This document shows positions 11,451 through 30,624 of a stretch of 64,000 nucleotides of DNA, piece after piece (positions within the stretch are counted from its first letter, which is position 1; every line of letters starts with the position of its first letter). The notes below the pieces were generated by a model. That model was not told the DNA's origin and did no database searches. It was given only the letters and a program-made list of their open reading frames with translations. The stretch lies in assembly GCA_963931925.1 (NCBI GenBank), contig OZ007575.1, positions 46,080,152-46,144,151 on the forward strand. The letters are read 5' to 3'. Source of the DNA: Onchidella celtica (taxonomy: Eukaryota; Mollusca; Gastropoda; Systellommatophora; Onchidiidae). Position numbers and translations under genes: made by a program.

Positions 11451-11899
11451 AAGCCCTGCTTTCAAGCCAGCCGACGCCCACAGTTAAACAGTGTCCTAAA
11501 AGACTTTGAACACAGGACTTTTAACTCCAATTAGGACTGGAGAAGACTGGCAAAACCACACAAGGAAGAAACTTCTTTGAACTAAATATCTATCAACAGA
11601 GAGAAGCCGTGCAGTGATCTATTGAGTTAACGCGTTGTCGTTGCTCTCTCGGAAGTGAAGAGGGACATTATGATATTTTAATGGTAACGTCGTCTAGATA
11701 GACAGACAGACTAAAAAATATAAAAACATGATGATGAATAGACTGACAGACATATGGACAGAGATGGCTGTAAAGATAGTCAGGCAGACACACATGGATA
11801 ATGAGAATAATAATGGATGAGCTATAGACACACATGATGCATACTCATTGACTGATCGAATGATTGATTAACGATTGAATGAATGAATTGATTGATTGA

Positions 11900-11930
<31 letters not shown>

Positions 11931-14498
11931 CTGATTGATTGATTGATTGCAGATGCATTTTTGTTTAAATGAGATTGATATGTCCCTGAAATGACCATGC
12001 CAAGCTTCATCTTTCTCTACACTTATTATGTGTATGTAAATGTGTGATTCTGTGTGTGCATAATGGTATTTAGCCCAACAGTGGATAAAGATTGTATTGG
12101 TGGTATCGACAGTTGCAGATACGGAGAGCATACAAAGCCAAGAGTTTAAAGCACTACTGAGGACATCACTGTGCAATGCAGCACAAAGGAGAGCGAGCTC
12201 TGACTCGATTTCTATAGAGTCTTTCATGACACTGCACTGAAAGCAGAGATAGTCGAGATACCATTGTGATAGCTGTCTGATAATGTACTGAAGTCTTACG
12301 GTGCCAAGTGCTTGACCATTTTAGTGCAGTGTAAAAAAAGTGTAACCTGGATAAGTGTAAAAATCATGTCGGGAAGAATCACATATCATATCATGACGGT
12401 AATTGTGTACAGCAAAAAGACAACAACAGGAAAACCACATGAATAGTAATAAGACCACAGACCCCTATTATCATTATACTTAATTTGCGCTTGTCTCGCT
12501 CCGGTCTGTAAAAGAGAGGAGGAGATTGGTGAGGGGAGGCTGAATATAATTAGAGCAATCAGCCTGAGATGAAGGAGGGGAAAAAAATAGCCATTTGTTT
12601 CTGATTAAAAAAAATAATAATAATGGGAGAACGGGGTGAGACGAAAAAGGGAAAATAATAATTAGCACAAACTGGATGGTAGGAAAGAAGAGAGCTAAAA
12701 GGGAAAAGAGAGAAAGGCGACAATAATTAAGAAAGGAAGGAAAACCACGGCAGACAAAAATGAAACAAGAGAAGGAAATGTGACCTCAGACAATCCACGG
12801 ACTGTGGGAGGGTCTGGGTACGCCAGGGGAGGAACATGGGCGACAGCGCCGCGAGAGAATCCCCAGAGCCAACCTGCAGGTGATCGCAGGAGCAAAATGA
12901 AGCATGATAATATCTAATGTACGATGTCCCTACTTTCTCTGCCCTCCTTTAAAACAGCCGCAGCTGAATAAAGTGTTAGAAAAGAACAACATTCTAAATG
13001 AAACACTTTGTGATAAAAGGATAAATGGCATGGCCTAAACCAAAGACTGGAGCACAAAGACGTCTGGAAGTGGCTTCGGCGAGGATTAGGTCCAGCGATT
13101 GAGTGTAAGTTGACCATTCCATGATCAGGGTACTCCAGCTGATTTTGTCCTGATAAATACGTTCCACTTATCGAGTATACACCAGAAACAGCAAGGAATA
13201 ATTATCTGAACTAAAAGTGTAGATTCTTGGAATAATATCATAAAAAGGCCGACCTGATCCAAGTAATAAGTGTCTTTGTTTGTTGTTGTTGTTTTTGTTA
13301 TCGTAAATGGTCTGTGAAGCTTTTCCAAATTGTGTATGTCCCGGATAAAAAAACTTTGGGAACCTGCAATGTAATCGGCTGCAATTTGTTGCACTAAGTT
13401 AAAATAAACGCACGTCTTTGTTCGTTTACATCCTTTGGCGAGCAGGGCTGTAGCGAGAACTTCGCCAGCGCCAACATACATGTAAAAGGGCAATGGAAAC
13501 AATGGGGAATTATGGTGGTAACGCTCCAGTCAGCCCTAAGTAATGGCAAATCTTTGGCAGCTGTTGACAGACTCTAAATCCGTATTTCTGATATAAAACG
13601 TCAAGATTTGTCGAATGCAGTCGGTATTCATGCTCTCATATAATTATTAGAAGACTCCGTCAACAGCATGAGCAACTATCTTGGCCAAATTTGCTAACAG
13701 GGTCTCCGTGTCATCTTGCACTCAACCTTTCTTTGACACCGAAATGAAAAGATTGGATGGTTTCATTACCTTGCCAGGTTCTATAACTGATTATTTGAAG
13801 ACCCAGAGAGCTGATAAAACACATCAGTGTCGAGACTGCGTATTATTTGGTAATCTACCCAGTGAGCGAGGAGAATTTTATTACATTCTGGGGAGGAAAA
13901 TTGACACTGGGGTGTATTAAGTGTTTGCGGGTTGTTGTAGGTTTTCACAGCTATTCTCGAAAACCAGCCGTGATAAATATTGGGATATGCGTCCGCGTGT
14001 TCAGCCAGATGGTTGTTTTGTTTTTGTTTTGTTTTTTCTTTTTATTATTACTAATATTTGAAAGGTGAACAGCCTGCCAGTAGGCCAGATGAAGTAGAGA
14101 AAATATGTGGGTAATTTACTTTAAAATGATGATGTCTGGACTTTCTCGAACTAGAGTTAAAATATCTAATTTGCCCACCAGGAAGCGACCGGAAAAACTG
14201 CCGGGTAAAAACTACGTTTATGATTGCATTTGTTTTTCGTCTCCAAACAAATTCCATCAAAGTGTTAGCACTCTGCGTAGATGCCAGTGTACAGACGTAG
14301 TTTCAATGATACCGAAATTAAATCTGTGTATTAGACAAAATTTGACCTGTTTGCGAAGTTGTATTAGTTACTAAAAAGGAAATCTCCGATGATGAAACAA
14401 TGGCAATCAGACCCCTGGCACATTGAGACAAGACTGTTTGACTCGGTGTAAAAGGACTCTCTTTCCGAAAGCTAACTAAAGACAGTTTTGATGTGTTT
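11451..14498. other. Intergenic stretch without recognised gene
   Basis: Contains a GATT microsatellite at 11876-11950, GACA-rich degenerate repeats near 11700-11850 and A-rich tracts. Open frames of up to 125 codons show no family likeness and no exon structure I could defend. Confidence 0.5.
11876..11950 (+). repeat. (GATT)n microsatellite
   Basis: About 75 bases of GATT/GAAT repeats with two interruptions. Confidence 0.9.
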
Positions 14499-14863
14499 AG
14501 GTCTTTATTTTAGGAGGTCTCGCTGCTCTTGGCATTTACACCTCACTTTTCTTGTTTTTATTTTCCTGTTGTAGTCGGGGTTCGTTTTTTAGACTTTTGC
14601 CCGAGCAGCGGCCTGTCCGTCCTGCTCTTTTCTATTTCCAACTGCCAATGTATCTTTAACGCGGGCAACGTGCACACGGGTCTCCGAATTTTTCGTCCTT
14701 ATCCAAGAAGTCTAGGTGCTCGATCCTTCCTAAGATAGGATCAGGCACAGAAAAATATGAGAAAAATCCCCAAATTCTAACATGCCTGCACCGACCGGGA
14801 TTCGAACCCGGTACCTTCGGCATGAGGGGCGAGCAGCTTGCCTCTAGGCCACATCGTCCCCCC
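14499..14863 (-). mobile_element. tRNA-derived SINE, tail type B
   Basis: Read on the minus strand: a well-kept tRNA-like head starting near 14863 with A-box TGGCCTAGAGG and B-box GGTTCGAATCC, then CATGTTAGAAT. The shared body follows (CTTGGATAAGGACGAAAAAT, GAGCAGGACGG, CTGCTCGGGC), then tail B (GTGAGGTGTAAATGCCAAGA, then CCTCCTAAAATAAAGACCT). The head resembles tRNA-Gly in the GCTCGCC and GGTGCA parts, a tentative assignment. Confidence 0.85.
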
Positions 14864-15245
14864 ACATTTTTTATGAGGCTGGACTAGTGACACAGAATTG
14901 TTTAGGTCTCGCCAATGCGCCAGGCCGCGTTTAACTCTATAGTCCACATCTGACACTAAGAGATAGCAACACAGACTTGACTCCGTGCGGTGCCAGCGGT
15001 GACAACAGCATTGTCTGTTCACCCACATCCGTGCGTCATCTCCTACATCATCACAGGGGAAAACACTGATTCTTTTTTTTTTATTGTTTGCAAGGTGTCT
15101 TTCAGTGTTTTATTTCTGCCTAGAGACATGTCTTTCGTGTACGGTTATATGTCTTTCCATTTTCTTGGGATTTTGTTTTCCGTTTCCAGCACAATGAAGA
15201 AAACAAGAGAAGGAAGAGGAGCGTGCCCATGTCTCTTTTTTTTGT
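14864..15245. other. Unassigned stretch
   Basis: Between a SINE and a minisatellite. I see no gene. The 85-codon frame ending at 15247 has no recognisable domain. Confidence 0.45.
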
Positions 15246-16960
15246 GATTCCGTAAAGTGTCCTCATATCATAATGTTTGTTTGAAGTTGATGTTCACCAT
15301 GTCTCTTTTATTCACGATTCCGTAAAGTGTCCTCATATCATAATGTTTGTTTGAAGTTGATGTTCACCATCTCTCTTTTATTCACGATTCCGTAAAGTGT
15401 CCTCATATCATAATGTTTGTTTGAAGTTGATGTTCACCATGTCTCTTTTATTCACGATTCCGTAAAGTGTCCTCATATCATAATGTTTGTTTGAAGTTGA
15501 TGTTCACCATGTCTCTTTTATTCACGATTCCGTAAAGTGTCCTCATATCATAATGTTTGTTTGAAGTTGATGTTCACCATCTCTCTTTTATTCACGATTC
15601 CGTAAAGTGTCCTCATATCATAATGTTTGTTTGAAGTTGATGTTCACCATGTCTCTTTTATTCACGATTCCGTAAAGTGTCCTCATATCATAATGTTTGT
15701 TTGAAGTTGATGTTCACCATCTCTCTTTTATTCACGATTCCGTAAAGTGTCCTCATATCATAATGTTTGTTTGAAGTTGATGTTCACCATGTCTCTTTTA
15801 TTCACGATTCCGTAAAGTGTCCTCATATCATAATGTTTGTTTGAAGTTGATGTTCACCATGTCTCTTTTATTCACGATTCCGTAAAGTGTCCTCATATCA
15901 TAATGTTTGTTTGAAGTTGATGTTCACCATCTCTCTTTTATTCACGATTCCGTAAAGTGTCCTCATATCATAATGTTTGTTTGAAGTTGATGTTCACCAT
16001 GTCTCTTTTATTCACGATTCCGTAAAGTGTCCTCATATCATAATGTTTGTTTGAAGTTGATGTTCACCATGTCTCTTTTATTCACGATTCCGTAAAGTGT
16101 CCTCATTATCATAATGTTTGTTTGAAGTTGATGTTCACCATGTCTCTTTTATTCATGATTCCGTAAAGTGTCCTCATATCATAATGTTTGTTTGAAGTTG
16201 ATGTTCACCATGTCTCTTTTATTCATGATTCCGTAAAGTGTCCTCATATCATAATGTTTGTTTGAAGTTGATGTTCACCATGTCTCTTTTATTCATGATT
16301 CCGCAAAGTGTCCTCATATCATAATGTTTGTTTGAAGTTGATGTTCACCATGTCTCTTTTATTCATGATTCCGCAAAGTGTCCTCATATCATAATGTTTG
16401 TTTGAAGTTGATGTTCACCATGTCTCTTTTATTCATGATTCCGTAAAGTGTCCTCATATTATAATGTTTGTTTGAAGTTGATGTTCACCATCTCTCTTTT
16501 ATTCACGATTCCGTAAAGTGTCCTCATATTATGTTTGTTTGAAGTTGATGTTCACCATGTCTCTTTTATTCATGATTCCGTAAAGTGTCCTTATATTATG
16601 TTTGTTTGAAGTTGATGTTCACCATGTCTCTTTTATTCATGATTCCGTAAAGTGTCCTCATATTATGTTTGTTTGAAGTTGATGTTCACCATGTCTCTTT
16701 TATTCACGATTCCGTAAAGTGTCCTCATATAATAATGTTTGTTTGAAGTTGATGTTCACCATGTCTCTTTTATTCATGATTCCGTAAAGTGTCCTCATAT
16801 TATGTTTGTTTGAAGTTGATGTTCACCATGTCTCTTTTATTCACGATTCCGTAAAGTGTCCTCATATAATAATGTTTGTTTGAAGTTGATGTTCACCATG
16901 TCTCTTTTATTCATGATTCCGTAAAGTGTCCTCATATTATGTTTGATTGAAGTTGATGTT
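15246..16960 (+). repeat. 70-bp minisatellite, about 25 copies
   Basis: GATTCCG recurs every 70 bases from 15246 to 16086, then at 70-72 or about 66 bases to 16960. The unit contains CGTAAAGTGTCCTCATATCA, AATGTTTGTTTGAAGTTGAT and GTTCACCATGTCTC. Early copies are almost identical except for a G/C switch (CATGTCTC or CATCTCTC). Later copies have ATTCATG in place of ATTCACG, and several have lost ATAA. The gradient suggests that expansion occurred recently at the left end. Confidence 0.97.
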
Positions 16961-17329
16961 TATACAGCCCAATTAATGGTATCATCCAGAGTATACAAAT
17001 CCTCAGCATTTCCAACCTTTTTGCGAGGTGGAAAAGTTCTCCGTTTAACCTGCACTACAACCCACAAACACTGTTTCTGGCAAAAAGCGAACAAAATTAA
17101 GGTTACCTAATTCTCAAAAATAGCCGCAGACAATGGCTATGAGAAGTTGCACAAACGCTAGAAGCGTGCTCGATGTTGGTTCCTACCTCTTGTCTTCTCT
17201 GGGGTGAACATGGGGAGGGGGGGGGGGTGTCCATAAGTAAGCCTCACAAGGGGAGGGTGAGTGGGGTTCCCCTGTGTATGAAATCAGTTTTTGAGGGTTA
17301 TTGTTGTTGCTGTTGTTATTGTTGTTGTT

Positions 17330-17369
<40 letters not shown>

Positions 17370-18114
17370 GGAGGAGAGTGCGGCGGGGTGAGGTTTGATG
17401 AGCGTGAGTACGCTTTTCAATCACTAGTGTAAGGACCCGTTCAAAGAACGGGTTGCAATGTGGATCAAGGTAGAAAACAAGACGCACAATCGGCACACAG
17501 ATTAGGTAGAAAACAACTCACAACTGGCACAGTAACACGCGCATGGCTCGTGCATAAGGCAAACGGCACAGAAACCCATGCCTTCAAACTTTGAAACGCA
17601 ACCGGAAGTTTAAAGTCGAAACAAAACGAAGGCAGGGGGGGGGGGCATCATTGTTGAGGAGAAAGCATTATTCGATGTTTTTAGGCCTATTTTCACTTAT
17701 TACCAAATTACGATACTTCGCCTTCATGTCAAAGGAATAGACATAGTAGCAAAAAGAACGATCTTCCACATGTAATTTTTTCAGGTCTGGGCATTTCTTC
17801 CTCGCAGCAGTGATTTTTTTTTTCCTTGCTGTTTTTTTTTTATATAGATGGTAGTGAATTAAGGAATTGGGTTTAATTAATATCTTTTGTTGCATCATTA
17901 TAACATCATGTTTCTAATTAAACAAATCAGTTATTAACAGGCAGTGCTGAATGCCACCTAACGTCTTTGAATATCAAAGCCTTATTATTGACATTCATTA
18001 TTATAATGTGTTTGGTGTACAATTATATGGTGGCGTATGAACCTCGTACTGTAGGGAAAGGAGGGGGCAGTGGAGGGGAGGGGTTGGAGGGGAGTCGAAA
18101 ATCACCAGTATCGA
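16961..18114. other. Intergenic stretch
   Basis: Contains a TTG trinucleotide array at 17301-17368, poly-G runs near 17216 and 17635 and T-rich tracts. Frames here are generated by the low-complexity tracts or are short. No gene supported. Confidence 0.5.
17301..17368 (+). repeat. (TTG)n microsatellite
   Basis: About 68 bases of TTG with a few TTA and TGC units at the left. Confidence 0.93.
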
Positions 18115-18390
18115 GCCGGTGTACGGAATTGTTTAGGTCTGTTTTCATTGAAGCTGAATGATGTTCTTTTTTTTTCATTCGGACCCAAAGGTTTGAGGAT
18201 GAGAGCAGATTAAATTTTCTTAATGTGTGTGAGCCGGAACATGATGAATTGATCTTATGTTACTCCTGTATTTAATTTTAGTTCAGCTCCTTAGAGCAGA
18301 TCGTTGTTTTTTTTTCTTTTTGTGTGTGGATTTGAGCGATATTCAAGTTAATTATTTCATTACATTAAATTACATTCTAAATTCCATAGT
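18115..18390 (+). mobile_element. LINE 3' end fragment (CR1/L2/Jockey-like)
   Basis: Starts in a C-terminal coding remnant (TELFRSVFIEAE then stop at 18161), followed by a 3' UTR (GGTTTGAGGATGAGAG, ATGATGAATTGATCTTATGT, CTTAGAGCA, TGGATTTGAGCG) that is shared with the copy at 23310-23650. It is strongly 5'-truncated, as is usual for LINE insertions. The clade is inferred from the longer sister copy. Confidence 0.7.
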
Positions 18391-20043
18391 TGCTTAATCC
18401 TTATGTCATTCTCTTAATGGAAATAGGCCGCAGTCTCACTGCAACTGTGTTATCATCAGATTATGTTTTGTTACATAGCATGTAGCACATAACCATGTCA
18501 TTGTCACTCTTCAATGATTGGAGTGTGGTGACACGTGCATAAAACTCAGTGACATAATTATTGAATTAAGGGTATTTTATTTTCCTCACTTCATTCTTTA
18601 TGTTTGTGATTTAAATATGCTGCAATCCTGCCCTATTGTTATGTGCGTAAAGGGCTATTACATGTATAAGTACTAGCCGACCCAGGCAAGGTCAAGTTTA
18701 TAAATTCTTTGTACCAACTCCAGCTGTACATCTAAATCTGGATCACATTAACAGGGAACTTGGATTGGATGCAAGTGCTAATTAAACTTAGTGTTACACC
18801 ATAATCCCTTGTATAATAGGCCTACATAGATGTGATAAAGTTGATTTTCGACCAAGAATGTGTAAAACGAGTTGAAACACGAATTTCCTGTCATACGTAT
18901 CGATTTTACTCGACAAATATATGAGTCTCTTTTTTTGTCCGGCTCAAAGAAAAATAGTAAATTAATAATAGTTGTGGCAGAATTTGCCCTAAAATGGATG
19001 TGCCCATGCAATTTGTCGTCAAAAATTGAGTCAGTACACAAAGTTTCATAATTTTTGGTTATGTAGTCACAAAGTTTTAGATGACTACACGTTCACTTTC
19101 TAGCTCCATTTTTGTAAGTTGCATCTTGTGGCGATATATGTCGTGAAACCATTCGCAAGCAACAACTAAAAAAAAAATGTGAAGTGGCAGTTGAATTAGT
19201 TGAGGGCGGGGAGGGGTAACAGGTGTGAAATGTACATTCGTGAGTTTTTGTTTTTTCTTATATAACAAGTGAAAGGGAAACTATGGCTTACAACAAATTC
19301 CCATAAAAAACAAGTCAGCATTCAGCCATTGGAATCTTCGTCAGGTTAAAAAAAAAGAAAAGGATAAAAAAAAATTACCGCTTTTCTATACCATAATAAT
19401 CGCTTTACTTTTAAAATTTTCAGATTCTTGCCTCGGCGTCGTTTGGGCCTTGTGTCGCGATATCGGCATGAGGGTGATTCTACACTGAATTATAGCTCGA
19501 ACCGCACGCCGATATCGGCCAGAACGGACGTTTTTACGATGTGTCAGTATGACGGTGAGAGAACCTGAAAAGGTTAAATAAAGCAGATGGGCATTATGAT
19601 GTAAGTTATAATATTGACTGATTAGAGAGAGACACACACATAGCGAGAGAGAGAGGGAGAGAGAGAGAGACAGACCGGCAGACAGAAAGAGGCAGACAGA
19701 CAGATACACAGACACACACACACATACACACACACACACACACAGATAGAGACAGGGAAAGTGGACAAAGGAAGAAGGGTAGACTTTTTGTCAGGGATCG
19801 GCCTCAGGAGATGATCGGGGTTTTGAAAGGGGTCGGTTCCCGAAAAAAAAGTTGAAAACCTCTAACACGTCTTGACATGGTACTGAATATATGGCAGGAT
19901 CTTGGCAGAAGTGATAAAATTGCAGCAGTAACAAAGACATTGTGTAAAGCAAACTCATAGATCTATTCAGCCACCCGTTGATTACGCATCTTTTATCATG
20001 ACAGCACGTATTACCAAATGCAGCTGGAGCAAAGATACTAGAA
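18391..20043. other. Intergenic stretch with GA/CA simple repeats
   Basis: Apart from a purine/CA-rich tract at 19634-19745 I see no gene or repeat family. The 117-codon frame on the minus strand across 19386-19739 is partly a translation of the CA/GA tract. Confidence 0.5.
19634..19745 (+). repeat. Mixed (GA)n/(CA)n/(GACA)n tract
   Basis: Runs of GAGA, GACA and CACA, much interrupted. Confidence 0.85.
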
Positions 20044-20392
20044 ACGCTCAGATTAGACATCCCCTTCTTCGCACAAAAAAATCGTACACACAGTTTTCGC
20101 TCATGGTTTGAAAAGAATGCTTGATGTAATGATAAATTCATGATGCTGACTTGCTACAGGCCACTGCGACTAAAAGAAGAAAAAAATTGCCTTAAATTTA
20201 CAAAATAGGTGACATCGAGCAAGGCCTACAGCGATGGATGAACGGTTAACAAAATTCAATATTTCCCCTATTTGACTTTGTAAAATACTGCATTGTTCAT
20301 TACTTCCGCGCATTTACCGCTAGATGGCGGTACACGCTAAAAGCGCTAGCTGTCTCATCCTATTGTTTCCGGTATCTTTGACTGGATGAAGA
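20044..20392 (+). mobile_element. MITE-like repeat, single unit
   Basis: Same order of blocks as arm 1 of the pair at 10640: CCCTTCTTCGCAC, CACACAGTTTTCGC, TTGATGTAATGAT, CACTGCGACTAAAA, ACAAAATAGGTGAC, TGCATTGTTCAT, GCTAGCTGTCTCATC. The presence of a lone unit shows that the 10640-11434 pair is built from two copies of one unit. Confidence 0.7.
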
Positions 20393-21116
20393 AAGAGCAG
20401 GGGGTGGTGGGGGTGGTCAGGCAATTTTGATCGAGTTAAGATAAACAAGTGGCAAACTGTTACGAATGCTATAAATTCACACAGGCGTTACATTCGGGCC
20501 TGTCCTGTTCCCACAAAAACTAGCGGTGCAAAATCAAGAACTGCACGGGTGCACAGGGAAAGAATAAGAATCCATAAATAGGTTAAATGCGTGTGAGATT
20601 ATGTGATCGTCCGTGTGTGCGGATGTGTGTATATGTGTGTGCCTCTCTCCCCCACGGGAGGGACTCGGGGTGGAGGGGGGAGGGGCAGATAGTGAAACCG
20701 GAAGAAAAAAATCATAATTTATTACTGTTATCTTTTTCCTTCATCTCTTTTCTGCTACAGAGGGGAATTGAAATACATTGAATTTACTCATTTAATTCTT
20801 TTTTCAATTGGTTTCCTTTTCCTCTCTGCATCCCCAATTTTTTTCTGCCAAGTTTCAAATAGAGAAGGTTTTTCAATTGCTTTTTCCCCATCTCTTTACC
20901 CGTTCAACTAACAACAAATGAACGTGAGTTGCCATTTAATTTTAATTTAAATTTAAAATTTATAGGTTGTTTTTTTTTTGTTGTTGTTGTTTTTTAATGT
21001 GGGAATATAAAACAAGAGAGAATGGGGGGGGGGGGGGAGAGAAGGTGTGTATGTGGGTGGGGGGGGGTGAGAGGAACAGGAAGAAAGAGAGGGGGAGGAA
21101 CAACTGAACTGTCTAC
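20393..21116. other. Intergenic stretch
   Basis: T-rich and G-rich tracts, no gene. Poly-G runs near 21024 and 21056. Confidence 0.5.
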
Positions 21117-21122
21117 ATGTCA

Positions 21123-21415
21123 CTTCGTTCCCTTTCTTCCTTCTTTCCTTCCTTCCTTTCTTCCTTCCTTCCTTCCTTCCTTCCTACCTTTCTTCCTTCC
21201 TTCCTTTCCTTCCTTCCTTCCTTCCTTTCTTCCTTCCTTCCTTCCTTCCTTCCTTCCTTCCTTCCTTCCTTCCTTCCTTTCTTCCTTCCTTCCTTCCTTC
21301 CTTCCTTCCTTCCTTCCTTCCTTTCTTCCTTCCTTCCTTCCTTTCTTCCTTCCTTCCTTCCTTCCTTTCTTCCTTCCTTCCATCCTTCCTTCCTTCCATC
21401 CTTCCTTCCTCCCTC
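21123..21415 (+). repeat. (TTCC)n microsatellite
   Basis: About 290 bases of TTCC with TTTC and ATCC variants. It opens long serine/proline/leucine frames on the plus strand and RKEG frames on the minus strand that are not genes. Confidence 0.97.
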
Positions 21416-21424
21416 TTCTTCCTT

Positions 21425-22605
21425 CCTCCCTCTCTTTATTTATTTATCTATTTAAAGTCATTTTGTTTATTTTAGTTTTGATATTTCTCTATGTTCCTGG
21501 TGTTCCAAAAATCTGGATCCATGAGCAAATTTTTTTTTTTTGGTCATGAAAAGAGGTTGTTTTGTATTTTTTTAATCTACTTTTTGTCGAGATGGAATGT
21601 GTAGCTTGGAAATTGCCAGTGGAAGATTGCATTGAGACCATCCCTATGTCTCGGGCATGTCCGTCCAAGGTCTTCAATTTCGAGCATTTACTGTAATGGC
21701 ATTTTTAAATGACATTTTTACCCATTGATCCAGGTCTTTGGGACACTCTATTTTAATTTTGATTAATTAATTAAGTTTCTTTTTTTTTTTTTCAAGTTAT
21801 AGATTTTTTTTATTTTCATCTATCAATATAAAAATGGTCCCCCCATTTTTTTTTTTATCCCAACAATAATTATCTTCATGTGGTTAAACAAAGAACACAC
21901 ATCAAAGACCAACGAAGGTAGTTGGAATGGTAAGAAATCTGTGTTTTGGTTTTTGTGTTGACGCTGCTGCCTTAGATTTCAAGCCCTGGTGAGGTTGTTG
22001 TTGTTCTGTCTTTGTTGTCAGAACTGGTGAGAGATTTTCCCGTTTTTTTTTTTTTTTAAATCTGTGTCAATTGCATGGCTGATTTCGCAATTTCTTCAAG
22101 TGCGTTTCGCTTCTACTTTCTTTTTGTTTTTCTTTCAAGATTGTAATATATTACAATCAACTGTTGGTCTCATTAGTTGTTTCTTTTTGTGTGCGTGATT
22201 ACCGAGGAGGAGCCATCGAAAGGGCCTCAGTTTGTGTGGACACTTACCATACGTGAGTGTTGTATTTTGAAAGAGGGTGGATGATCACAGCATGGAATCA
22301 GCTTTAACCAGTGATATACCCCTCTGGTCTGTAGCGTTGTACATGCCAGTACTTAATGTAGTAGAATGTCAATACAAGTCCGTATTGTTCAGTGATGTAT
22401 TTTCACTCCACTAAAAAAGGATTGAAACGCTTGGTAAATGTGTTGCTGTCCGGTGAAAGGGAACCCTAATGACCAAGTGTTTCGGCGTATGACTTACCAT
22501 CACTCCACGTCGGCCGGGCCACATACAAGTCTTGAATCTAAATGTTTTCATGCCCTTGTTTATATATTTTTTTTTTTTAAACTATAATGTATTGCATTTT
22601 AGTGT
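21425..22605. other. Intergenic stretch
   Basis: T-rich sequence with many homopolymer runs. No gene or repeat family recognised. Confidence 0.5.
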
Positions 22606-22845
22606 ATAGTAGTGTAGTGTAGTGAAGTGTGGCGTAACGTAACGTAGTGTAGTGTAGTGTAACAGCGTAATGTACTGTACTGTAGTGTAGTGTAGTGCAG
22701 TACAGTGTAGTGTAGTGTAGTGTAGTGTAGTGTAGTGTAGTGTAGTGTAGTGTAGTGTAGTGTAGTGTAGTGTAGTGTAGTGTAGTGTAGTGTGCCGTGG
22801 TGCGGTGTGGTGTAGTGTAGTGTAGTGTAGTGGAGTGGGGTTGAG
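22606..22845 (+). repeat. (TAGTG)n pentanucleotide array
   Basis: About 48 units of TAGTG, perfect in the middle (about 22700-22790) and degenerate at both ends (GTAACGTAACG, GTGCGGTGTGG). It opens a repetitive LHYTT frame on the minus strand that is not a gene. Confidence 0.96.
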
Positions 22846-23309
22846 TGGAGTGCAAATGTCGTTTCATTATGTGTCATACCATACTATATTGTTGTCTTGA
22901 ACTGTATTGAGCTGTAGTGCCGTTTGTATGGCACTGGAAGGCACGGCAATTTATTCTGTTGTTTTAAACTTAGACTGGAATGGGCTGAAGTGGACTGGCT
23001 TAAACAGAACCCTTTCTATGTTGCACATAGTGCTATTATAGTAAGTAATATTGAACTTCACTACCTTACACAAAATTTGGACGAGGCTGGATTAGGCAGA
23101 ACGATTCCCGTAGTGTCTTGAAATAAAATGAATGTTCAACTCTTCAGATTTGGTTGGTTTGTCCTTGATCTGGCTGGTTGGCTTGTGCACACCGTTGAGC
23201 TTACAAGAGTGAATGTTATGGTATGTTTTTTTTAACTGTGCTGCACTATTTTGCGTTACACTGATTTTCTTCTCATCTGTCTGTTATACTATATTTCTAC
23301 GTTGATTGT

Positions 23310-23650
23310 CGCTTGGTCAAAAGGCTTTTTCTATTGGTGGCCTAAATTGTGGAACAACATCAGCGTTGATACCAGGAAAAGTGAAAACATCGTCACATTT
23401 AAAAATAGGCTGAAAACTGAATTCTTCAGGACTGCTTTCATTGAAACTGGACGATGTCTCTTTTTGATATCAGAGGTTTGAGGATGAGAGTAGAGTGTTT
23501 GTTAATGCGCCTGACTGGGAGCATGATGAATTGATCTTATGTTAATTCTGTTTTTTGATCTTAGTTCATCGCCTTAGAGCACATCATTTGTTTGTGGATT
23601 TGAGCGCTCTACACGTTAATTATTACATCACATTACATTATATACTCTGT
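23310..23650 (+). mobile_element. LINE 3' end fragment (CR1/L2/Jockey-like)
   Basis: The plus frame reads WPKLWNNISVDTRKSENIV followed by TFKNRLKTEFFRTAFIETG. WN...R...FK..LKT.FF is the usual C-terminus of CR1, L2 and Jockey-like non-LTR reverse transcriptases. It then runs into a 3' UTR shared with 18115-18390 (GAGGTTTGAGGATGAGAG, ATGATGAATTGATCTTATGT) and ends near TTACATCACATTACATTA. 5'-truncated, with only the last 60-70 codons left. Confidence 0.8.
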
Positions 23651-23765
23651 TATCTCTGTTATACTGGTTTTCCATTCTACTGTCTGTGTCATACTATGTT
23701 TCAACTGTACTATCTGTGTGGTACTGATTTCCTACCCTATTTTCCACTCCATTTTCTGTGTAAGC

Positions 23766-23930
23766 GGTCTTGTCCACAGCCTCCGCTCCGCTTCCCTAGT
23801 TTACGGAGAAATTGCGTACGAAAAAGTAAAGCACCCTTTGCCTCTGCAGCTGTGAGGAGCGGTGCGGAACGTATGCTGTGGACAAGTACACGGAGGCAAA
23901 GAGTGTTTTACATTTCTGTGGACAAGATCA
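23766..23930. mobile_element. Short MITE with GGTCTTGTCCACA ends
   Basis: 165 bp with terminal inverted repeats, GGTCTTGTCCACAG at the left and CTGTGGACAAGATCA at the right, with internal GCTGTGGACAAG as a further repeat. A second member lies at 43903-44094. Both contain TCCGCTCCGCT and TTTGCCTCTG. Non-coding. No clear target duplication. Confidence 0.75.
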
Positions 23931-30401
<6,471 letters not shown>

Positions 30402-30507
30402 GTTAAGAGACCGTGGTATTGTACTTAGTAGTAATCTCTGACTGAGTTGTGAAGACAAGTCAGTATTTTCTCTGTTCGGCTTTGCAATCAGACTGCGGTC
30501 TCTTAAC
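30402..30507. mobile_element. About 106-bp MITE with GTTAAGAGACCG ends
   Basis: Left end GGTTAAGAGACCGTGGT and right end ACTGCGGTCTCTTAACAC are inverted repeats of each other. The right half is also found at 10005 and 44118. Non-coding. Too short to place in a superfamily. Confidence 0.65.
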
Positions 30508-30624
30508 ACTAGGCAAATGGTAAAACTTTTACAGGATGCGATGTGGTCCAAATAGGTTGAATTTCCACAACGAATATTTTGAAAAGTTTAGGATTACTGT
30601 TAGGTTTAGCTAAGCAACCACATA

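Noticed and set aside
18670-18700. CTAGCCGACCCAGGCAAGGT, possible reversed Helitron end
   Set aside because: The hairpin is weak and no second copy was found in the window.
21022-21549. 175-codon frame rich in SFLP
   Set aside because: Translation of the TTCC array and a poly-G tract.
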